This document shows positions 1-10,400 of a stretch of DNA of 29,017 nt, in pieces. Position numbers and translations under genes: made by a program. The notes beneath the pieces were generated by a model. That model searched no databases, was not told the DNA's origin, and saw nothing but the letters and a program-made list of their open reading frames with translations. Position 1 is the first letter of the stretch. Each line of letters begins with the position of its first letter. This stretch comes from Clavulina sp. PMI_390 (taxonomy: Eukaryota > Basidiomycota > Agaricomycetes > Cantharellales > Hydnaceae): NCBI GenBank assembly GCA_015039315.1, contig WIDE01000117.1, positions 25,517-54,533 on the forward strand, written 5' to 3'.

Positions 1-1446
1 GGTGGATCCTGCTCTCTTCTCACTCTATGGCTGGACACCATGAGAAAACCCACCCTTTGGTTAAAAAAAAAAGCTGGCGGCTGGTGGGAGAATCAACTCA
101 ACTCAATAGGGTCACGTGACTTCATTCAAATTTTGAGTTACATGAAAGTGCCGAGGAGAAATAACTACTTTCGCTTCCTGAGCTGATCTGACCTGTCTGC
201 CAGTTGTACTCTGTCACTAATTAAGTAATTACAAGGAGCTATAAAACCCAAAGGCCCATTAGTTCCAGTCAGCTGAAGGAGACCCCTTGAGGGGAGATAA
301 CATATCAGGTGAAGGTTCCGATAAACAGAGGGGGATTTTAGCCATTTTGGGAAGGACAACCAGTAGGAATGAATAAAGATTCTCAGAACTGTTCCACAGT
401 GGGAGAAATTGCAAAAAAAAAAAAAAAGAAAAGACGTAATGATGTGGGGGAGGAGGGCAAGGGAAGAACCCGGTCTTCTTCCAGAACAACACTACAGAGG
501 AGTGAAGTTCTCCCTCCTATGATTCCCAAAGACCACAGGGAGAAGAGATAAGCCAAAGCAAGGCAATTATACAAGGAAAAGAGCAAGAATGAAGTAAGAT
601 AATAATAGATTCTAAAGTACCAAGAGAGAGAGAGTTCAGCAGTACAATTATCAGCCACTGGATAGATGCACTTACCATGCAGAGTGTTACATAGGGTGTG
701 ATGTATGCAAGGCTCCACTCTGGCCAATATTGGTCCCTCAATCCTGCAACCCAAGAGTAGAAGCCATTAGTTGTTAGCTGAACTACCGACACTCAGCAGA
801 AGTAAGATCAACTGGTACTCACACAGTGACCAGTATCCTTCAGATCTTTGTATGCTTAATGTAAGGTAGCACTGTGGATGAGAGAGAGGACCATGTCAAT
901 CTTGGGAAATAATGAGTACTCAATACCAGTAAATGGAATATACAGAACCACCAAACACTAAAGGTTTGGGCTCATTTGATGCTAAAGTTCTTGAGGGTTG
1001 AGGATAGTGAAGATGTCAGCAGTTGCCCAACCTCCAACCCTGACTGGTGCTCCCCTCTTTGCGCTATGGTACCCCAGAACTGCGTCTCCACATGACGAGC
1101 AAGGATACCCAGACCTTTATCATCTTGGTGTGGGCCAAGCGAATCAAGGCGCGTGATAATGAGGAAGAATACAGCGAAGCCATGTGCAACCGGCCAGGAT
1201 GGAGGGAGGGAACTTGTTATGAAACGTGGCGGCCTCGGCTCTTTTTTTCTTTTTTTTTTTTTGAATTGCAGAGTTTTCCCACGCCCCAATTTGTCGTGCA
1301 AATCCATTGATCTTGGTGGCTGATGTCCTTGCCTCTTGGCTTCTATTGAGAACCCAATGGGCTGGTTCTGTAGGTGACAAGCCAACAGTAGTCCCTCCTC
1401 TCTAGCATGTGTGACATTTCTGCTTTTTTTGTTCACTAGTTGCCGA
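1..1446. other. Non-coding stretch, no recognisable gene
   Basis: No convincing gene is seen on either strand. Open frames here are short and are dominated by homopolymer-rich sequence, such as the A-tract near 412-427 and the T-tracts near 1242-1262. There is no splice-consistent chain of exons and no recognisable domain. A perfect 10-bp palindrome containing CACGTG lies at 111-120 but is too short to interpret alone. The stretch ends where a dispersed repeat begins. Confidence 0.5.
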
Positions 1447-1678
1447 TTGGCTCCCACTAGTAGATAATGAGATTATGTTTACTACCTAGTACACTTATTA
1501 CATGCAAGCAGTACCCAAAAAATACAGTTTGGGTGCTTGCCACTAGAAAGTGGCTGGCTTGCGCCCAGATTTTTGGGCCCATCCATTGCTGGATGAGGCT
1601 AGGAATGGAGAGGAGGGGGGGAGGGGTTTGGACAGGCTAGAAAATAAGGAAAAAAAAATGTCAAAACGCTTCAGAGTG
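1447..1678 (+). repeat. Dispersed repeat, left inverted copy
   Basis: This stretch matches the reverse complement of 4574-4808 over most of its length with scattered differences. Shared blocks in order are TTGGCTCCC, TAGATAATGAGA, a GTAC followed by an A-rich run, AAGTGGCTGGCTTGC, a GG(A/C)CCCATCC block, a purine-rich GGAATGGAGAG-type stretch, and ATGTCAAAA near the inner end. The two copies face each other about 3.4 kb apart, as the long terminal inverted repeats of one non-autonomous element would, but two independent insertions of one family are equally possible. No target-site duplication could be recognised. Confidence 0.6.
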
Positions 1679-2038
1679 TGGGTGCTGGGTGAAAGGTTAG
1701 AGGATGGAGGATGGAGTACCCAGTGCATAGAAACAACTTTTTTGATGAATAGCAGACAATCAAAGACTGACTGGGGCACTCACTTGTAGCTTTTTTGACT
1801 CCTCCTATACGCTTCCAGCGCATCCTCTGTAGCTCCTATAGGTATACCGCCGTTAACATTGCGTCCTTGCGTGCAGTCGTCTGGTGGGTATAAGAGGGCA
1901 TGGAGGATATAAAAAACATACAGAATATCCTGTATACCCAACACAAGCATTTTGTCAGCTTTTAACCGGTCATAGATAGGGGGGTTGAAGTGAGGGGTTG
2001 GTAAGAGGTGGACTCATGCTTTGCGCAAGCCGAGGGCA

Positions 2039-2607
2039 CCCCTGCCGCAGGAAATCGATTCTGATTCAATTCCGATCCGATTCTGATTTCGACCCGATAC
2101 CGATTCCCCATTTATGGCGTGATGTTCCACCGCTTAGAATGTATTACTATTGGGTTCAGCGCTTACCCGGCGGATTCAATGTGGACAAAGTAGGAAAATT
2201 ATTCTTATTGGCGTGGACGTGACTTAACGCATGGGCCCATGCAACGAGAGTACTTGTGCAACGCTTTGGGTAGATCTGCATGCATGGGTACATGTAACAA
2301 ACGCATATTATATCATCCCGATTCTCCCTATCCTACTGCATGACTACGGAAGCGATCAGAAATACTGAAGATATGCTACGAATATTAATCATAGGTGGTG
2401 GGCTCGAGTTGCGCTCACAATGGGGCGCTTACAGTGGAAAAAAGGTCAGGAGCATCGGCAAAAAACGGGCCGTATCAGTGATAGAGTCAGCGGGCATCCC
2501 AAGTGATTACAATAAGAATCGGAATCGAAATCGGAATCAGAATCGGTATCGGGTCGAAATCAGAATCGGATCGGAATCGAATCAGAATCGATTTCCTGCG
2601 GCAGGGG
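2039..2607. mobile_element. Short element with 68-bp inverted ends (MITE-like)
   Basis: Bases 2039-2106 and 2540-2607 are reverse complements over 68 bp with one mismatch. The ends are built from degenerate hexamers of the GAATCG/GATTCC type, and each outer end reads CCCCTGCCGCAGG. The right arm is preceded by further hexamers of the same kind (about 2510-2539). The interior of about 430 bp has no recognisable gene. The structure fits a miniature inverted-repeat element or a foldback element. No clear target duplication is visible, so mobility is inferred from structure only. Confidence 0.55.
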
Positions 2608-4096
2608 ATTTCTGCGCGAGCCGTGGGAAACATGTCGACAAGGACAAAAAAGAAGAAAGTAGTCTGAATCGCTTGATGTTCTGGAGGAGCGCTCTTTGGA
2701 ACATAGGAAGATGCTCAGCATAGTTTCGAAGCGCCTATAGGCCTAGAAGTTGAGAAATTGGATGCGGGGCAGCAATGTGCTGGCAAAGTGGCACCCCCCC
2801 TTTGCACTCGTAGCAGTGCCCTGTAGCGACATCAACGATGCGGGGAGTCCCCGATCTCATCTTTGAGTCATCTGAGTCATTCTTTCTACTTGAGTTATGC
2901 AAAATGAATGTGCTATTGCCACCCAAACCTCATCACGACTCAAGGGAACATTGGTCCAGGTGTCAAACATGATATTCTGATAGCTTGAACACTTTATAAG
3001 AGCTCCAGTATATATATTAGTGCTATATCATGTGGTTCAAGAGACCCAGCATCGCCGGAAGGGCTTGCATCACGCATGCGCGTGCTCAAATATGCACCCT
3101 CCGGCCATTTGAGCACATAGAATGCATCTATAAATGACATAAGTGAGTCATAGAAGTCGTATATATGACTATATACAGCTGGTAAATTTTTAGAACTTGA
3201 AAAGGATGGGAAGTGTCTTAACATTCCTATGTGCCGCACGGCTATAGTGGCTTTTGTGCAATCACAGAGAATGGATTGGGGCAATGAGTAAGCCTATCAT
3301 TGTAATTACTTTAATTATATTAGTCTACGATACTGAGGTCCCTTCTCGAGCAAAGAAATCCGGTTCCAGATACCAGGAAGTATATAAACTGTGGGTGGGG
3401 GTCGGAGCTGTGCCAAGGTATGAGAAGAACAATACCTTCCAGTGATCTGATTGACGGCAAACAGGGCCCATAATGATGAGTCAAGTTTCTCAAAGCATCT
3501 TGTGTGCTTCGATCTCCTATAGAACGCCCGCTAGAAAAATAATCGGGGAGGGTAGTGCGGGTGGAGGTCGCTAAAGGCATGGTGAAGTTGAGCTACGGTT
3601 TTACAGTATACTTGCTGATGGGTCTTCTATTAGGTACTGGATGTACTCTAGAGCGTAAAAATGGAGTCTCAGCACTAGGAAGCTATTAATCTTCATTGGG
3701 TGTCTTGGCCAGATGCGCCCTCTGCTGTTTCTATCCTGAGACGTAATATGACAAGTGTTATCACGGATAAGGGTCCGATGATACTTCAGAGCCATTAGAC
3801 ACGCTTAAAACCTTGAAAGACGCGTGTTGTTGACGTGATCAATGTGCCTCGTGTTGCGGTTAAGATGGTATCCCTAAGCTTGTTTCTCGCCCATTTCTCA
3901 TCCGTTCTTGCTTGTGTTTTTGCCAAACGATACTATTTATCATCTGTTGTCCACTCGTATATATACATCTGCGTTCGTAACACATTTTTTTTTGTTGGTT
4001 ATTGGGTGCTGGCTCGGAACTCAACCTTAAGCTCAAGCCCACCAGCTCAACGTGTCTAGGGTCCAGGACCCGCAAAGAAACCGTCAACAGTGTTAT
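2608..4096. other. Non-coding stretch, no recognisable gene
   Basis: Open frames on both strands are below about 100 codons and show no domain, no conserved motif and no splice-consistent continuation. The sequence is moderately AT-rich with several ATATAT stretches (for example near 3009-3015 and 3958-3965). It lies between the two inverted copies of the dispersed repeat, so it could be the interior of a decayed element. Confidence 0.4.
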
Positions 4097-4381
4097 CCAG
4101 AATGACGCGTGCAATGCCCTCGAGCATTGTGGTGTTGTTCCGAATCTTTCTCACAGACCACACATCTCGCACAGATGTGTGACAAAGGCCTTTGTCACGT
4201 CAGAGGTCACGCACCTCCATTGATTGCCCCAACCCCATCACCATCACCACCTTTACCACCATGACCCTACTGCTGGATCAAGGACGCAAAAACCACCCGT
4301 CATCACCTCTCCCGACACCAGAATGACGCGCGCAATGCCCTCTACCATCGCGGCGTTGTTCTGGATCTTTTTTGCTGACCA
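4097..4381. repeat. Direct duplication, unit about 63 bp, offset 221 bp
   Basis: Bases 4097-4159 and 4318-4381 are similar in direct orientation. Both begin CCAGAATGACGCG, continue with GCAATGCCCTC, and then share a GTTGTTC and ATCTTT core followed by a GACCAC block. The identity is imperfect, so the duplication is not recent. The first palindromic GTGACAAAG motif lies just after the first unit. No coding function is apparent. Confidence 0.5.
4179..4198. repeat. 20-bp palindrome of the GTGACAAAG family, copy A
   Basis: GTGACAAAGGCCTTTGTCAC is a perfect palindrome. Read on the minus strand, it sits in a longer context shared with the copies at 5007 and 6610: a second GTGAC element about a dozen bases upstream and an ACA-TCTGTG-like block downstream. 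The minus-strand orientation makes it an inverted partner of the copy at 5007. It could be the end of a small transposon family or a dimeric protein-binding site; the sequence alone does not decide. Confidence 0.6.
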
Positions 4382-4573
4382 CCAATGCGCTCAATAACCC
4401 CCCACCCCCAACAGCCCCAAACACTCGCAGAATGCCATCCAAACCTCCCAGCCTGACCTATCTCCACCCTAATAGCTGCTTGCTAGCAGTCCCACAGGGC
4501 CAGGGCATCCGCAGTCAGTGATGAGCGCCATCATTGTGCGCTACCGGCCTGATTGCAAAGGTGATAAAACCGT

Positions 4574-4808
4574 TCTTCTTGCGCATTTTGACATATTTTC
4601 CCTCTCTCTATAGCTCATCCACGCCCTCTCCTCCCTCTTCTCTCCATTTCCAGCTCCATCTGTCACCGGATGGGTGCCAAATTGCGGGTGCAAGCCAGCC
4701 ACTTTTTGGTGGCCAGCGTGCAAACCTTTTTTTTGTACTGTACGCAAGTAGCTAGCATACTAGATGGAAAAATATACATTCTCATTATCTAATACATGCG
4801 GGAGCCAA
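4574..4808 (-). repeat. Dispersed repeat, right inverted copy
   Basis: This is the reverse-complement partner of 1447-1678. The outer end (plus strand CTCATTATCTA then GGGAGCCAA) matches the outer end of the left copy, and the GCAAGCCAGCCACTT block at about 4690-4705 matches its middle. Divergence between the copies is noticeable, with small indels, so this is an old family. A pyrimidine-rich tract near 4600-4650 corresponds to the purine tract of the left copy. Confidence 0.6.
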
Positions 4809-5006
4809 GTAGAAAGCAGCACAAAAAGAAATTGCAAAACTTAGGCGGTAATAAACAACGATAATGGGGATAGAGGTAGCATTGGGAGTAGCAACTGGAT
4901 TGAGGGGAGCAGTGACTGCAGGCAAGCAGATACACAATGAGTGGGGCCCAGGGAGCGCCTGTAATGTTGGGGAGTGGCAGCGCAAAGTGGATGTGTGACA
5001 TTTGGC

Positions 5007-5026
5007 GTGACAAAGGTCTTTGTCAC
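5007..5026. repeat. 20-bp palindrome of the GTGACAAAG family, copy B
   Basis: GTGACAAAGGTCTTTGTCAC is palindromic except at its central pair. It is preceded by GTGACATTTGGC, as in the copy at 6610, and followed by ACA and a GTG block. Similarity to the other copies extends to about 45 bp, well beyond the palindrome, so common descent is more likely than chance. Confidence 0.6.
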
Positions 5027-5045
5027 ACAGATGTGAGGTAGTGAC

Positions 5046-6606
5046 GCAAGAGGTGGCTGAGCTGTGCGCCAGTGTAGGGGCTGGGTGGAATGGGCAGGGC
5101 AGTGGAAAGTGCAACAGCAGCGGCAAGGTAATGGATGTGGAGGCATTACATCCTAACTGGGTAGTGGCAAGGCCCACCGCAGCAAGGGGCCCAGAGAACC
5201 CCTGCTGTCGGTAGGTACTTTGCTTGACTTGTATACCTACACAAATCCTTAAAAGAAACGATTTAAAAACCTAATTATCTTTGTCTGAGTTTTGACCATT
5301 TTTCTCCTTTTTGCTCCCTTTTGAACGAACATATATACGGACTCCTTTCCGTCGGTTGAACCGGATGTTCGTGCGGAACCGGAACAGCTCCGGAACTGGG
5401 CCGGAAGCACAATAGTTCGTTCAAGAGCGAGACATGCCTTCTTCTTCATCGTCATTTGACGGTGACTCGTTTTCCTTGCTCTTTTTCCGATTGGTTCGAT
5501 CTCTTTTATATTGCGCTTGATCGTTTTTCCCTTGATTATCCGAGCACTCGGATGCATGATATCGTGTTTAGCGGTGTTTGCTCCAGTGTCTCTGAACACC
5601 TTTTTCTTGTTTTCTCCTTCATTTCTTTGACGATTCGAGAGCGGAAACTTCCTACACGCTCGTACGATGCGTTCGCTCTTGATTCCGTGAACGGACATTT
5701 TATTTTCTTAAAACTCGATTTCTCCCTTTCCCCCTCCATTCACCACACCACCCTCAAAACCTATCACAAATCGGTTATTCTGACCGTTCCCCCTTTTTCG
5801 ATACGCATTCTTTTACGTTACTTTCACCTTTGCCGATTCTATTCCTTCTTCTTTTCAGTTTAGTTTTAGACTCTGGGCACTGTGAGGGTTGAAGACTCTG
5901 CCGTCGCTTATCTTCACCCTTTTCTTTCATTTTTCTGTGCTCATAGCATAGATACGAATGTAAAGTAGCTAGAATTTGGCGTGATCGCAATATCAGCCTT
6001 TTCTTCTGCTAGCATCCAAGTGTCTGAACCGCCATCGACTCAATAACTTCAATAATCGTTCCTGCGCAATATACTTCCGCAGGTGACTAGCCGAGAGGGA
6101 TCTCTAGGTCGGCTAATATCTGAAGAGCTTGTCCACGAATTCTGTGGACCCTCTACGTTCGTATCGGGTCCTCTGCTAGGTTACTTTGCCTATTTCCAAC
6201 TATCTCCCTCATCCAACACCTGTAAGACTCAATCTAGATTGGTGTTTCGAGCGCTGATATATTCTTCAGTTCACTACTATGCTAATTTTCTATACAGATT
6301 TCTATTACTACTCGTTGAGGATTTCCCATGGCCTCGATTCTCTCACCAACACTGCACATCTCTGCACGTCTGCGTTAGCGGTCCCTCGTAAGTCTAATGT
6401 GTAGCTTTGTTAAAAACTGGGACTGCATCTAGTGCCCTCACCCTCTCCCCACAGACTCCCACAACTCCATGACCACCTCAGCAAGCATGAGACACTAGAA
6501 CAGCCTGTAGATACAGTAACGTTTAGTAGAGACACCTACTAGTATATACAATCATATCCTTTGATTGTAAAATTTAGCCGCAGCACCGGTGGATACGTGA
6601 CATTTT
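5046..6606. other. Non-coding stretch; pyrimidine-rich, no recognisable gene
   Basis: Two overlapping antiparallel open frames of 135 and 149 codons occur near 5249-5863. Both have strongly biased composition (Phe/Ser-rich on plus, Lys/Arg-rich on minus), as a T/C-rich stretch would give by chance. No domain is recognised. Around 5345-5410 there is a GC-rich block with repeated CGGAAC and CCGG words and GAACGAAC/GTTCGTTC inverted words that could fold. No promoter or exon chain can be supported. Confidence 0.4.
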
Positions 6607-6609
6607 GGC

Positions 6610-6629
6610 GTGACAAAGATCTTTGTCAC
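6610..6629. repeat. 20-bp palindrome of the GTGACAAAG family, copy C
   Basis: GTGACAAAGATCTTTGTCAC is a perfect palindrome. It shares the upstream GTGACATTTTGGC and the downstream ACA-TCTGTGCG-like words with copies A and B. It lies about 0.8 kb before the first transposon gene, so it could mark the left part of the transposon, but no matching copy was found beyond the transposase gene. Confidence 0.6.
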
Positions 6630-7414
6630 ACTTCTGTGCGCCTTCCCCCAGCACTGACACGTGTTTGGCTGATTATTGCCCCGTTGATTGCTTTCAGGAG
6701 CCGCCGCGTTTATCCTGCTGCTGCAAGTGGAACGTGCTGGTTGGTCTATTCAGTCACCGTGTGCTCTTGCTTTATCCTCTGTTAACTCTCTTCATGTGTT
6801 GGCGCGCAATCAGATCCCCTCATCAAGCCTCGATTTGGCTCCTTCCTTCCCATCATCCCTTTGTTGGCTGCCCTGTAAAGCGCCATAAGTCCAAACGATC
6901 TCCTCTCGGGGAAATCTGAGTGGCTTAGGCTATCATTCTCAGTGTTCACCAACAAAATTTTCGCCAACCCAACAACAGATCAACCCTCACTCCCAAATCC
7001 TCTTGGTGGATATTTTGCGAATTCTGTTGGAGCTGCTATCACACATCCTGTAAGCTGTCCCTTACTCCTTGTGTGGGGATAGCCTGTTGCTGGTCCTCTT
7101 TCCCCAGGAGTCGTCCCTCTCTGACTAATTTATTCATGAATTACTCTGTATCCTTAGCCACCAGTTGCTGTACTCGTGTGGTACTGCTTGGAGCAACCCC
7201 TCCTCACCTTGGTATCTTACATCCCTCATCCTCGCGTGCTTGACGGTGGCTGCCCATCAAAACTCCCTCTTTCTGTGTGAACGACAGCCACTCGTGACTG
7301 CCTGATCCCTGAGGGCCTGTTTTTGGTATCTTGGCAGCACGTCTCTGCATTCTCATTCATCCCTTTGACGCCAAGCATCCTCTTTCACAATCTCTCCTAA
7401 ACTCCTACTCCTCC
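6630..7414. other. Upstream region of the first transposon gene
   Basis: No gene is recognised here. Open frames are short and have no domain. The left end of the transposon probably lies in or near this stretch, since the first gene starts at 7415, but no terminal inverted repeat matching the right side (18620-18700) could be found by eye. A non-ATG frame open from 7331 continues into the first exon. No ATG is available before 7415 in that frame. Confidence 0.35.
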
Positions 7415-10400
7415 ATGTATCAAGCTTCTGGGCAATCCCAATCGGGAAAAACTAAGCGCGAGTTTGATCGATGGCAGGCTGAGCTGACCGAGCGTGCCAC
7501 AAACAAGCTTGCGTCTCAAGCCAATATCAAGCTCAAGCAGCATTTGACCAAAGATGAATATCTCACCCTCTTCATCTTGGGATACAACCGCTTTTCTCCT
7601 CTAATCCCCCTCCCTGTGCCAAAGAATGGGGAGAGCCTGTTTTTCCTCTTTGGCCAGTGGTGGGATAAGCAGGTTGCTATATTATCACCGTTAGAAGTGG
7701 ACACGCTTTCCATATATCGAACTATTGTAACGGGAGTTGGTGCCAGACTACACCGGCTGACTCCACTACGATGGAGCTCTTCATCATCGCCAGACACACG
7801 AGAGTGGATCGCTGATGCTGAACGTCGTGCCCTTCGTTTCCACGAAAAAGCAGGCCCCATCAACCAATACTACCCTCACGAAAACCCTGGCTCAGCTGAG
7901 TCGCTTGCCGTACTTGCGGCTTACAAGGGGCTTGCTCTTATTTCCTTGATTGTTATTGCTGCCGTGCCCAATATCAAACCCTCCACTTTTCAAACGGAGC
8001 ACCCCCTTCCTACCAACTCAGTATATCTTCCGTACACACAGGATGCAGAAAGGGCATTTGACCTCACCGATCGGGGTCGGACAAGTACCTATGCTACTGC
8101 AGCATTGGCACCAAGCTTGCGGAAGTCAAACAAGTTGTTCCGGCCACTTGTGGAATGCATGAAAGGTCCTGGGACAGATCCTGTGGAGGTAACAGATGTT
8201 GACACTGGGAAGGTGTCAATTCACTCGCCATTTTCATCACCTGAGCTCATCAGCAGAGTCACCAGGGAGGTGGCACTACCTGTTGATTCGGTGATGTCAA
8301 CTATTAGCCTCAAACTCCGTTACTATTGCACATTGGGTGGTGCTGAGGAGGTAAGCTGGTAGCTTTCCAGCCCTTTCCAACTGATACTGAACCGGGTGTT
8401 TTTCTCTAGGACACTGTACCTAACGAACCATGGAAGCACCCCCAGTTCTATGATCGTACAGCTTGCTGCATCCTCATTACGCCATTAGTTATGTTTGTCA
8501 GATCGGCAATGAGCAGGTCCACTGGTGGGCCCACTGGTAAGTCCTTCCGTCAGGTAAGAACTTGTGATTGTGCAAATATCATCCGCACCAGTACTGAATT
8601 TGGATTGTAGTATTTGACATATGGCTGCCCGCCCCTCTTTGTGGGTGGTCAAATAGACCCTGGCCTCATGATCCTCACCCGAGCATTCATTGAGAAGGCG
8701 CTTCATGTTGCCATTCATGGTGTTGATAACCCTGAAAGGATTTCATGGAAGAACATCATCTCCGACATGAACACTGCTTTTGCTACCTACTGTGAAACCT
8801 CCTCTAGCCCTTTCCCCCCTACTCCTCCACTCCCATTGGCCCCCCAGGCGCCTTCTCATTTTGTCCAACATGTTTCCCAACACAAAGCTGTAAGGGCACA
8901 AACCATGGGACTGGGCCAGACTAGCAGTTCATGGGCCCCTTCTCCAGTATTCACGCAAGCTTCCTCCTCCTCCTTCACAAACCACTCATTCTCAATCCAA
9001 CCATCACCATCTGTTGGCTTGTCCACTTTCTCAATGGCAGCCCAATCGCCGTCTTTCACCACATCAAGCACTTTCAAGCCTCTGAACCTTGAGCAATTTT
9101 TGCCTGCTCAAATCACTGCCCCAGCAGCAGCCCAGGTGGTGGACAATGCGGAGGATGAACTGCAACTGGTAGATGAGGAGACTGCACATGAGTTGAAAAC
9201 AGCTCTTCGTCCACTTGATCTTCTTGATCTCTTTGAGAACACAGTGTTTGGCAATGTGGATGAAAGAATGCAGACAGATGGCCCTGGGACACTGGAGACC
9301 CCAACTGATGCAGGGCTGGATGCTCTAACCGGCACAAAGGTGCCTAGCACTAGTATGGATGTGGAGGAAGCCACCACCACTGCTCCTCAAACGCCCTCTC
9401 AAGATGATGAAGATATGGGTGATGGTGATGCATTACCTGTCGTCATAGTCCAGGGCAACACCAACATCCATTCTGTCCCTGGAGTTGGATTGACCAATAC
9501 CGCCTCAGCCAGCGCCAGCAAGGATGCTGTAGCATCTCAAGAGGAAGACATCCCCGCCACTGATGACATGGTGGCTGCTAGCACTGTGGCTCCGAATTCT
9601 CTGATGACCTCCACTGCTGTGGATCCCTCCTCTCAATCCCGTCTGTCTACTCCACTCACGAGCCCCCCGTCTAGTCCCACTGCGGCTCCTGCTCCCACTC
9701 CCAACAGCGATGCCGCCAATGCACCTGCTATCACCCTTGATCAGCCCGCCCATGGCGGTGTAGATGGCACCGAGAACCCTCCTCCAGAGCCCCGACGTTC
9801 TTCGCGCACCAAAGATAAGGTCTCCATGCTGACAACAGAGACTGGTGGTGCAGAGTCTGGAGACAAGTCTTCCGTCACAACAGCAAGGGAGAATAAGAAG
9901 AGTACAAAGGGCAAGAAGGGCAAGACCCCAAAAAAGCCAGCAAAAGGGAAGGACAAACCATCAGCAGAGGATACCACATCTGCAGAGCGTGTCTCAGCGG
10001 GAAATAAGCGGAAGCAGAACCCAGGAAACGAGTCTGCTGAGAGTTTGAGCAAGCGATGTGAGCACTGTTCCCTGACAACGTCAATTGGTTGTACCGCAGC
10101 TTACTGAGATGTTCTGTGCTTAGCACGCGTCAAACCAGACGTCCCTGACTTGCTCCACAAGTTTGGTACGCTTCTCAAACGTTTGGGCGAGGCAAAATAT
10201 CGCAAAGAACCACTTCTTCATGGATCTGAAGGGGCGGAGCTTGCAGGACCTCCCACATACCGGGAAGATCGACCCCCTCTTCAAACTACCAAGCTGGTTG
10301 GTCTGAAGAGTAGCTTCCCCAGTGCAGCTGCCCAGCCATCCTTGGTGCAGGCTGAGTTCGAGATTTCTGCACGAACAGAGGTGGGTGTCTTGTGTCTGAA

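Noticed and set aside
111..120. Palindrome GTCACGTGAC as a bHLH/E-box regulatory site
   Set aside because: It is a single short site far from any recognisable gene, so chance cannot be excluded.
383..792. Minus-strand open frames near the left end, one with hydrophobic stretches
   Set aside because: The hydrophobic look comes from homopolymer and pyrimidine-rich sequence; no family or continuing exon is recognisable.
972..1457. 161-codon minus-strand open frame
   Set aside because: It includes a poly-Lys tract read from a T-run and no conserved motif, and it overlaps the start of a dispersed repeat.
5249..5863. Antiparallel open frames of 135 and 149 codons as possible genes
   Set aside because: They overlap on opposite strands in T/C-rich sequence, have strongly biased composition and no domain or splice signals.
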